From Flavobacteriaceae bacterium PS02336 (GTDB lineage Bacteria; Bacteroidota; Bacteroidia; Flavobacteriales; Flavobacteriaceae), in contig JASCOF010000002.1 in assembly GCA_029960065.1 (NCBI GenBank), positions 496,001 to 560,000 of the forward strand: DNA of 64,000 bases, in the 5' to 3' direction. Each line of letters starts with the position of its first letter. Position 1 is the stretch's first letter. Shown one piece after another: positions 7,982 to 14,789 of the stretch. The position numbers and the translations under genes are program-made. The notes below the pieces were generated by a model. The model saw only the letters and a program-made list of their open reading frames with translations. It had not been told where the DNA came from and ran no database searches.

Positions 7982-8125
7982 TTAACCGTTTCCGCTTCCT
8001 GTACCTCTAATAGGGGTTGGCTCTTCAGGCGGCGTCGGTGGAGATCCTGCAGTAATTGTCTTTTGAGATTCTTTACTCATCTTTTCTAATTCGAAATCTT
8101 GTAATTTGAATGGGGTATTTTTCAT
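7982..8125 (-). CDS. Peptide precursor, copy 6 (diverged leader, Ala-Gly cut site)
   Basis: 47 residues. The leader, MKNTPFKLQDFELEKMSKES then QKTITAG, is clearly homologous but differs at many positions from copies 1-5 and ends in Ala-Gly in place of Gly-Gly. The core begins SPPTPPEEPT and ends PIRGTGSGNG. It is the first gene of the array in transcription order. The Ala-Gly site may be cut less well by a C39 peptidase, or the peptide may have a separate role. The invariant end in a copy this diverged argues for function. Confidence 0.8.
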   Translation of the reverse strand: MKNTPFKLQDFELEKMSKESQKTITAGSPPTPPEEPTPIRGTGSGNG

Positions 8126-8712
8126 TTTTTTTGAATTTTTCAATCTTTATTTTTGTACTATAAATCTTTCATTAATATTTTTAAGCAACTTTATAAGTGC
8201 GCCAAAAAACATGCGATAAAAGTTTGGTTATGTAATGAAATTCTGAGTTTATTTTTGATATAAAAAGCAGTAAAAGTCGATTTCTAATTGTGAGTTTAAA
8301 CTTTCAAATAACGGTCTGCTTTTTACTTTTTTTTGGGAGAATTTTGCTTCGAATCAGATCATTTTTTGACTTCTATTATAGTCATTTTTAGTCTTCAATT
8401 TTATGATTTTTTTGTTTAAAATCATGTAGGATTCAGGGCCTGTTTTTCATGTTTTTCGATGTTTAGATTATTGCTTTTCCAAAACTAGATAAAAAGCAGA
8501 GCCGTTAATCGAAAATTGGGTTTTGAAGGTTTTAAATGAAAAAAAAACAACATAATCTTTTGTTTTACAGTATTTTGCGAGATGTAGTATACTTGTTATA
8601 ATTTATAAATTGTATGTGGTATAATTAATAAAATGTATATATACATGCGATTTTTATCAATAAAAACACCAATCTTTGCAATGTAATTATGATTTAAAAT
8701 CGATTAAAAGTG
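8126..8712. other. Divergent intergenic region between peptide array and VKOR operon
   Basis: 587 bases without a credible gene, very AT-rich. It must hold the promoters for both the minus-strand array and the plus-strand operon. I found no TAnnTTTG match for the array. The nearest plus-strand near-match is AATCTTTG at 8671. A 10-base word TAAAAAGCAG occurs at 8261-8270, inverted at 8316-8325 and again direct at 8490-8499, a possible regulator site. Confidence 0.5.
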
Positions 8713-10269
8713 ATGTTAAAACTGGTCCAAAAATTTCTTCAAATTAATAAGTACTCAGACATAAAAAGTGAGTTCAAGGATCTGTTTTTATCTCATCCAA
8801 ATTATCCAAGCTTATTTGCGATTACAGACTCCTTCGATTTGCTTTCTGTAGAGAATGCGGCAGTGAGGGTTTCGAAGGAACAAATTGTGGATTTACCATC
8901 TAATTTTTTGGCCTATTTTAAAGAGGAATTAATTTTGGTCGAAAAAATTAAAAATGGTGTTCGAATTACAACATTGAAAAAAGGAAGCCAAAAATTATCT
9001 TATGATAAATTTCTTTTAGACTGGAATGGAGTAATTGTTGCAATTGAGCCAAATAATGTAGTTGCAAGAGAGAATTTAAAAGTAGAATACAATTGGTTGA
9101 AATATTTTTTGCCTTTGGTGCTTCTAACAGGATTATCTTTCTTCTACAACGGATTTAGCCTATTTAGTACATTGTTTTTAGTAACCTCGATATTAGGCTT
9201 AATCGTAAGCATATTTATTGTACAGCAAAAATGGGGAGTCAAAAATACTGTAATCTCAAAGTTTTGTAATTTAAGTTCTAACTCTTCCTGCCACTCAGTT
9301 ATAAGTTTCAATGATGATATTGCAAATAGATGGTTAAGCTTTTCAGATCTGCCATTACTTTTCTTTAGTTCAAGTATTATTGCAATACTGGTACAGCCAT
9401 TAAGTTCTGCGATATTTGTTGGATTTTTAAGTCTGCTAGCAATTCCAGTAGTTGTTTGTTCTATCTGGATTCAGAAATTTGAAATTCAAAAATGGTGTGT
9501 AATGTGCCTGGCAGTATCATTATTAATTTTGGTTCAAAGTGTAGTATGGTTCTCATCAGATCTTTTTACGTTGAATTTTAGTTTGAGTACTATTTTTCCT
9601 TATGTTTTTTCTCTAGTGCTATTAGTTCCGATTTGGGCAATTGTAAAAGTGATGATCAAAAAACTGCTGGAGAATGAAAACTCATTAAAAGAACTTAAAA
9701 AGTTTAAAAGAAATTATTCGCTGTTAAACTTCCTATCTAAAAAAGTAAAATATACAAAAGGATTTGAGGATTTAAGAGGTTTGAATTTTGGAAATAGAAA
9801 TGCAGCTGTAAAACTTTCGATTATACTTAGTCCTAGCTGCGGGCATTGTTATAAAACATTTCAAGAAGCTTTTGAATTAGTAATGAAATTTCCGGATAAA
9901 ATTTTCTTGAACGTTCTTTTTAATATTAATCCAGAGAATAATGATAATCCGTATAAAGCGGTTGTTGAAAGACTTTTAACAATAAATAGAGCAACTCCAG
10001 GAAAAACAGTCGAAGCAATTTCTGACTGGTATATAAAAAAGATGGGGTACAAAAAATGGCTTAAAAAATGGCATGTGGAGTCAGTTAGCATGATGATTAG
10101 CCAGGAAATTCAAAAACAATATGATTGGTGTTCAATGAATAATTTTAATTACACACCAGTAAAAATTGTAAATGAGAGATTATTTCCAAACGAATATGAA
10201 TTAAACGAATTGAAATATTTCTTGAATGATTTTGTAGATGAAGTTCAAGTATTAGAAAGAATAGCTTAA
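8713..10269 (+). CDS. Three-domain thiol oxidase: C39-like, VKOR and thioredoxin-like
   Basis: 518 residues from the ATG at 8713; a GTG sits one codon upstream. Residues 1 to about 118 resemble a C39 peptidase domain (NYPSLFAITDSFDLL near 31, then FLLDWNGVIVAIEPN) without the catalytic Cys, so it may bind leader peptides rather than cut. Four to five membrane segments follow, with the VKOR cysteines: loop pair Cys185 and Cys193, and active-site Cys262-x-x-Cys265 (WCVMC). The last 200 residues are thioredoxin-like with CGHC at 376-379. The protein should make disulfides outside the cytoplasm and pass electrons to quinone. Three Cys-containing precursor genes follow within the next 700 bases, the obvious substrates. 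Confidence 0.85.
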   Translation: MLKLVQKFLQINKYSDIKSEFKDLFLSHPNYPSLFAITDSFDLLSVENAAVRVSKEQIVDLPSNFLAYFKEELILVEKIKNGVRITTLKKGSQKLSYDKFLLDWNGVIVAIEPNNVVARENLKVEYNWLKYFLPLVLLTGLSFFYNGFSLFSTLFLVTSILGLIVSIFIVQQKWGVKNTVISKFCNLSSNSSCHSVISFNDDIANRWLSFSDLPLLFFSSSIIAILVQPLSSAIFVGFLSLLAIPVVVCSIWIQKFEIQKWCVMCLAVSLLILVQSVVWFSSDLFTLNFSLSTIFPYVFSLVLLVPIWAIVKVMIKKLLENENSLKELKKFKRNYSLLNFLSKKVKYTKGFEDLRGLNFGNRNAAVKLSIILSPSCGHCYKTFQEAFELVMKFPDKIFLNVLFNINPENNDNPYKAVVERLLTINRATPGKTVEAISDWYIKKMGYKKWLKKWHVESVSMMISQEIQKQYDWCSMNNFNYTPVKIVNERLFPNEYELNELKYFLNDFVDEVQVLERIA

Positions 10270-10302
10270 AGCGCATAAAATTAACCCCAAAAATCTGCAG
10301 TT

Positions 10303-10485
10303 ATGTTAAAGAATATTTTGAAATTGAAAGGTGCGGTAGAATTGACTGCTAATGAACAAAAAACGATAAATAGAAGTGCTACTCCTATTTGTGAGGATGG
10401 ATTTAAAGCTAAAAGATGTACAGAATTTGGAACGGTGCCGGCATATTGGGATTGTATACCAAGTAACTACGCTGGAGGCTGTTGA
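10303..10485 (+). CDS. Cys-rich peptide precursor 1 (lacks the double glycine)
   Basis: 60 residues, 33 bases after the VKOR gene stop. The N-terminus MLKNILKLKGAVELTANEQK is the leader type shared with the next two genes. Where precursors 2 and 3 have a Gly-Gly, this one reads TINRSATP, so the expected C39 cut site is missing. The remaining part has four Cys (PICEDG, KRCTEF, WDCIP and the C-terminal GGC), enough for two disulfides. It may be cut elsewhere, be inactive, or act inside the cell. The shared AGTTATGTTA around the start codon also links it to precursor 2. Confidence 0.75.
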   Translation: MLKNILKLKGAVELTANEQKTINRSATPICEDGFKAKRCTEFGTVPAYWDCIPSNYAGGC

Positions 10486-10554
10486 GAATTTAATTTTAAG
10501 TATCAAATTTTAAAACGATTTGAAGCTTAAACCAAAAAACGTAAATAACCAGTT

Positions 10555-10689
10555 ATGTTAGAAAAGATTTTAAAAAGTAAGGAGACACAAAAACTGTCTA
10601 AAAAAGAGCAGAAAAACATTTTGGGAGGAGACTATTCTCAAGAACTAAATTGTGACAATGCTGTTACTGAAAATTATTTTGCTTGCTAA
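10555..10689 (+). CDS. Double-glycine peptide precursor 2 with two cysteines
   Basis: 44 residues. The leader MLEKILKSKETQKLSKKEQK is followed by NILGG, a canonical double-glycine site after residue 25. The core DYSQELNCDNAVTENYFAC is 19 residues with two Cys ten residues apart, one at the very C-terminus, so one ring closed by a disulfide is possible. The gene follows precursor 1 by 69 bases on the same strand. The leader motif EQKxIxGG is that of bacteriocin-like peptides of Flavobacteriia. Substrate of the nearby C39 exporter by inference. Confidence 0.8.
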   Translation: MLEKILKSKETQKLSKKEQKNILGGDYSQELNCDNAVTENYFAC

Positions 10690-10751
10690 TTTGAATAATT
10701 GAATAGTAACAGAGCTGTAAAAAACTCTGTTACTATAAAAATGGAATTATG

Positions 10752-10943
10752 ATGTTGAAAAAAATTTTAAATCTTAATGGAGCTCAGAGCATCAGCAGAA
10801 ATGAGCAAAAAACTATGAGAGGAGGAATTCCGGAATGTTGGATTTATGCCATTGAAGCCGGATGCATTTTAATACCATCAGGCGAAACTTGTCCGATAAA
10901 TACATCATCTGGTATTTGTGATACAAGTCGTCTTTGTTGTTGA
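10752..10943 (+). CDS. Double-glycine peptide precursor 3 with five cysteines
   Basis: 63 residues from the second of two adjacent ATGs, chosen because it gives MLKKIL as in the two preceding precursors; the first ATG at 10749 would add one Met. The leader ends NEQKTMRGG. The core begins IPECWIYAIEAGC and ends SRLCC, with five Cys, so up to two disulfides plus one free thiol or an intermolecular bond. It is 62 bases after precursor 2 and is the last small gene before a terminator hairpin. Confidence 0.8.
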   Translation: MLKKILNLNGAQSISRNEQKTMRGGIPECWIYAIEAGCILIPSGETCPINTSSGICDTSRLCC

Positions 10944-11172
10944 TTTTTAACTTTTTTAAGAGTAATACGATATAGCCTTATTTAGAATTTAGTCATGTTT
11001 TTTTTGAATGTATAGGCGCTCGATCGTGGAACATTGAGCATTTTCTCGGTATTGATGATTGGTACTGAGATTCTTAGGAGTTGGTCGCTGTGTTTAATTT
11101 TATTTGGTTAGGGTAAAACCGCGGCCATGTCCTAAAGAAATTGTGTTGCTGGTAATTTGTTTATAAATACCC
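10944..11172. other. Non-coding stretch with two consecutive hairpins
   Basis: No credible gene on either strand. Two adjacent hairpins each have a 7-bp stem with one G-U pair: GCTCGAT/ATTGAGC near 11030-11044, and CTCGGTA (11045-11051) with TACTGAG (11063-11069). A GC-richer stretch, AAAACCGCGGCC, follows. It may be a structured leader or spacer RNA between the peptide genes and the exporter. Confidence 0.35.
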
Positions 11173-11173
11173 A

Positions 11174-11207
11174 AACAGAGAAGATTTATATCTTCTCTGT
11201 TTTTTTA
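11174..11207 (+). terminator. Rho-independent terminator between peptide genes and exporter
   Basis: Arms AACAGAGAAGA (11174-11184) and TCTTCTCTGTT (11191-11201) form an 11-bp stem with a six-base loop, followed by a run of Ts. It would stop most transcription after the three precursors, with read-through or a fresh promoter needed for the exporter genes. Confidence 0.8.
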
Positions 11208-11260
11208 TGAATTAACAAGAAATTTTTTCCCTACATTCGTCTTGAATAAATCAAAATAAA

Positions 11261-13453
11261 TTGAAAAAATTCATCCATTATCGACAAGCCGATCATAAAG
11301 ATTGTGGCCCTACATGTTTAAAAATTATTGCTAAATATTACGGTAAAACAATCAATATTCAAGAGCTGAGAGATTATAGCGAAACAACTCGCGAAGGCAG
11401 TAATCTGCTTTTTTTGGGCGATGCCGCCGAAAAAATCGGCTTTAGAACTTTAGGAGTAAAGTTATCAGTGCAGCGATTAGAAGAAGCTCCGCTGCCATGT
11501 ATTCTTCATTGGAACAAAGATCATTATGTAGTTCTTTATAAAATTAAAAAGGGGAAATACTATATTTCTGACCCCGCTTTTGGACTTTTAGAATATAATA
11601 AAGAAGAATTTGTAAAATTCTGGATTGGAAATAATGCCGACGATACAACGAAGGAAGGTATTGCATTATTAATAGAAGCAACTCCAACGTTTTTGGAAAC
11701 GGATTTTGAGAAAGAAGAAAATTCAGGATTAGGATTTAGATTTCTATTCAAATATTTATTTCAGTATAAATCCTTTTTGATACAATTAGCTATCGGACTT
11801 CTGGCGAGTAGTTTGCTTAATTTAATTTTTCCTTTTTTAACCCAGAGTATAGTCGATGTAGGAATTCAAAATCAGAACATCCACTTTATTTATCTCATTC
11901 TATTTGCCATGCTGTTTATTTTTGCAGGAAGGACAGGTTTAGAATTAATTCGAAGCTGGATTTTACTGCATTTGTCTACTAGGGTCAATATTTCTCTTAT
12001 TTCAGATTTCTTTATAAAATTAATGAATCTGCCTATTTCCTTTTTTGATGTCCGCATGACTGGAGATATTATGCAGCGAATTAATGATCATCGACGCATA
12101 GAAAAAATACTTACTACATCTTCCTTAAATGTTCTTTTTTCTGTTATAAATATGTTTGTCATGGGAGCTGTTCTGGCGTATTTCAACCTGCAGATATTTT
12201 TGGTATTCTTTGTTGGAAGTGTTTTTTATTTTGGATGGATCACACTGTTTTTAAAAAGAAGGGAAGCATTAGACTACAAACGTTTTGCTGAAGTTTCAAA
12301 AGAACAGAGCAAAGTAATGGAACTTATTAACGGAATGCAGGAAATAAAACTCCATAATGCCGAAAAACAAAAACGCTGGGGCTGGGAGTATGTTCAGGCA
12401 AGACTTTTTAGAGTTTCGATCAAAGGACTCATTTTAGAACAAACACAAACAATTGGGTCTTCTGTAATAAATGAATTAAAAAATATATTTATTATCCTTC
12501 TTTCTGCAAAACTGGTAATAGAAGGTTCTATAACACTGGGTATGATGCTTGCCATTAGTGCTATTGTAGGAAGTTTGAACGGACCGATAACACAGTTAAT
12601 AGAATTTGTGAGAGAATTTCAAGATGCTAAAATATCACTGGCAAGATTATCTGAAATTCATGAAAAAGAAGATGAACTGCAGCAAGAAGTGAATCAGACA
12701 AATGATGTGCCTTTTGAATCAGATATTGAGATCAAGAATCTTTCTTATCGCTATATGGGTTCTGACACTCCGGTTTTAGATAATTTAAGTTTGGTAATTC
12801 CGGCCAATAAAGTAACAGCAATTGTTGGTGTCAGCGGCAGCGGAAAAACTACTCTCATGAAATTGCTTCTAAAGTTTTACGAACCTGAAAAAGGAGAAGT
12901 GACTATTGGAGGCACACAATTGAAGAATATTTCTCAAAAAGCATGGAGATCGAATATTGGGGCGGTTATGCAGGAAGGATTTATTTTTGGCGATACCATT
13001 GCCAATAATATTGCCTTAGGAGTTGATCGAATTGATAAAGAACGACTGCTTTATGCGGCAGATGTTGCAAATATTAAAGAATATATTGGAGGACTGCCTT
13101 TAGGATTTAATACAAAAATTGGAGGAGAAGGATTGGGAATGAGTACCGGACAGAAACAGCGTCTTTTAATTGCTAGAGCAGTTTACAAAAACCCCGAAAT
13201 TCTGTTTTTTGACGAAGCTACTTCAGCTCTAGATGCTAATAATGAAAAAGAAATTATGAGAAAACTGGATATCTTTTTCGAAAACAAAACAGTTATTGTA
13301 ATTGCACATCGATTAAGTACCGTGATGAATGCAGACCAGATTGTGGTTCTGGATAAAGGAAAAATAATTGAAATTGGAAATCATTCGGCTTTAGTAGAGC
13401 AAAAAGGAAACTATTTTGAATTAGTTAAAAACCAGCTGCAGTTAGGAAATTAA
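11261..13453 (+). CDS. Peptidase-containing ABC exporter (C39 peptidase, TMD, NBD)
   Basis: 730 residues. It starts at TTG: an in-frame TGA lies 18 bases upstream and no ATG is available, and the resulting start KKFIHYRQADHKDCGPTC is where C39 domains begin. The peptidase residues are all present: Gln9, Cys15 in DCGPTC, His88 in KDHYVVLY and Asp104 in ISDPAFG. Residues about 170-440 hold six membrane helices. The ATPase has Walker A VGVSGSGKTT near 521, signature MSTGQKQR near 627 (instead of LSGGQ) and Walker B ILFFDEATSALD near 648. The protein should cut double-glycine leaders and pump the cores out, working with the HlyD protein two bases downstream. Confidence 0.92.
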   Translation: MKKFIHYRQADHKDCGPTCLKIIAKYYGKTINIQELRDYSETTREGSNLLFLGDAAEKIGFRTLGVKLSVQRLEEAPLPCILHWNKDHYVVLYKIKKGKYYISDPAFGLLEYNKEEFVKFWIGNNADDTTKEGIALLIEATPTFLETDFEKEENSGLGFRFLFKYLFQYKSFLIQLAIGLLASSLLNLIFPFLTQSIVDVGIQNQNIHFIYLILFAMLFIFAGRTGLELIRSWILLHLSTRVNISLISDFFIKLMNLPISFFDVRMTGDIMQRINDHRRIEKILTTSSLNVLFSVINMFVMGAVLAYFNLQIFLVFFVGSVFYFGWITLFLKRREALDYKRFAEVSKEQSKVMELINGMQEIKLHNAEKQKRWGWEYVQARLFRVSIKGLILEQTQTIGSSVINELKNIFIILLSAKLVIEGSITLGMMLAISAIVGSLNGPITQLIEFVREFQDAKISLARLSEIHEKEDELQQEVNQTNDVPFESDIEIKNLSYRYMGSDTPVLDNLSLVIPANKVTAIVGVSGSGKTTLMKLLLKFYEPEKGEVTIGGTQLKNISQKAWRSNIGAVMQEGFIFGDTIANNIALGVDRIDKERLLYAADVANIKEYIGGLPLGFNTKIGGEGLGMSTGQKQRLLIARAVYKNPEILFFDEATSALDANNEKEIMRKLDIFFENKTVIVIAHRLSTVMNADQIVVLDKGKIIEIGNHSALVEQKGNYFELVKNQLQLGN

Positions 13454-13455
13454 TT

Positions 13456-14748
13456 ATGGTGGAAGAAAAAGATACATTTGAATTAAGAAGTGAAGAAGTC
13501 CAGGACATCCTGACTAAAGTACCGCATTGGATGATACGATGGGGTACAATTTTAATATTTGCCATTATTATAATGCTGTTTTTTGTATCATGGTTTGTTA
13601 AATATCCAGATGTAGTAAGGGCTGAAATTGTTATAACAACTAATATTCCGCCCGAGAAAATTGTTTCAAAATCTTCGGGAAGAATTGAAGCTATTTTAGT
13701 AAGAGATAAAACGGTGGTCTCAAAAAACAGCACGCTTGCAATTATCGAGAATACGGCCAATTATAAAGATGTTTTTTTGCTTAAAAAGATTGTCGATAGT
13801 TATAATATCAATTCAGGAAAAGCATTTGATTTTGAATTGTTAAAGAATAAACAGCTGGGCGAAATAGAAAGTGCTTTTGCCGTTTTTCAGAAAGATTATC
13901 AAGCCCAGCAGTTAAATGAAAGTCTTCATCCTTTTGATGTTGAAAGCAGAGCCCAGAGTTCCGAGAAAGTTCAGCTCAAGGAAAGACTGGATATCTTACA
14001 GCAGCAAAAGGGAATTAATGAAAGTGAATTAGAACTCCAGAAAAATGAAGTCGCTCGTTTCGAAGGCCTATTCAAGAAAGGAATTATCTCGGCGCAGGAA
14101 ATGGAGGTGAAAAAGCTAGGTTTTCTTCAGGCACAAAAGAATTATAGAGGGCTTCTTTCTTCAATTTCGCAGATAAAATCTGCTTTGATTGATAACACAA
14201 AATCGAGTCAGAATTCGCAGATAAACAGCACTAGAGAAGAAGTAAACTTAGGGAGAAGCATGGCGCAGTCTTTTTATCAGCTGAAAAAAGTAATAAAAGA
14301 TTGGGAGCTGGCTTATACTTTAAAATCTTCAGTGAGCGGTGTAGTTACTTTTTTACAGGTTTGGAATGAAAACCAGACAATAAATGTTGGTGATAATGTT
14401 TTTTCAATAATTCCGGATGCCAAAAATGGTTTTGTCGGAAAAGTAAAAGCTCCAGCTTTAAATTCAGGAAAAATAAAAGTAGGACAGCGGGTAAATATTC
14501 GCTTAGCAAATTATCCAGACCGCGAGTTTGGGGTGCTAATCGGTCAAATTAAAAACATATCATTAGTACCGGATAAAGACGGAAATTTACTCCTAGATGT
14601 TACACTTCCAAACGGATTAAGAACTTCTTATAACAAACAGATTGTTTTTCAGCAGGAAATGAAAGGAAGCGCCGAAATTGTAACAGAAGATTTAAGGCTA
14701 TTAGAAAGAATACTTTATCAGTTCAAAAGCATATTCGAACAGGTTTAA
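13456..14748 (+). CDS. HlyD-family membrane fusion protein of the peptide exporter
   Basis: 430 residues, starting three bases after the stop of the exporter gene, so a tight operon. One membrane helix lies near residues 31-50 (LIFAIIIMLFFVSWFV). Then come a biotinyl-lipoyl half (SGRIEAILVRDKTVV), a long coiled coil about 130-265 and a second lipoyl half plus beta-barrel (VSGVVTFLQVW). It should link the inner-membrane exporter to an outer-membrane channel of TolC type, which is not encoded in this window. The architecture matches the adaptors paired with C39 exporters in Bacteroidota. Confidence 0.88.
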   Translation: MVEEKDTFELRSEEVQDILTKVPHWMIRWGTILIFAIIIMLFFVSWFVKYPDVVRAEIVITTNIPPEKIVSKSSGRIEAILVRDKTVVSKNSTLAIIENTANYKDVFLLKKIVDSYNINSGKAFDFELLKNKQLGEIESAFAVFQKDYQAQQLNESLHPFDVESRAQSSEKVQLKERLDILQQQKGINESELELQKNEVARFEGLFKKGIISAQEMEVKKLGFLQAQKNYRGLLSSISQIKSALIDNTKSSQNSQINSTREEVNLGRSMAQSFYQLKKVIKDWELAYTLKSSVSGVVTFLQVWNENQTINVGDNVFSIIPDAKNGFVGKVKAPALNSGKIKVGQRVNIRLANYPDREFGVLIGQIKNISLVPDKDGNLLLDVTLPNGLRTSYNKQIVFQQEMKGSAEIVTEDLRLLERILYQFKSIFEQV

Positions 14749-14789
14749 AATTGCCCAAAACTATCACTTACCCAAAACCAATTTTTTAA

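Larger units (their letters stand above)
7004..8125 (-). repeat. Six-unit tandem gene repeat (period 194-198 bp)
   Basis: Stop codons of the six units fall at 7004, 7202, 7398, 7594, 7788 and 7982, giving periods of 198, 196, 196, 194 and 194 bases. Each unit is one 138-141 base coding frame plus its stop and a 50-54 base A/T-rich spacer. Units 1-5 are very similar. Unit 6, the most upstream in transcription, has a diverged leader. The last 21 coding bases, for TGSGNG plus stop, are identical in all six. Confidence 0.95.

Noticed and set aside
7722..8089. Plus-strand open frames across the peptide array
   Set aside because: They are antisense to the GG-leader genes, give Phe/Cys-rich nonsense, and the synonymous drift fits only the minus-strand frames.
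7004..8125. CRISPR-like array
   Set aside because: The repeat unit is about 195 bp and coding, with no short repeat-spacer alternation and no cas genes.
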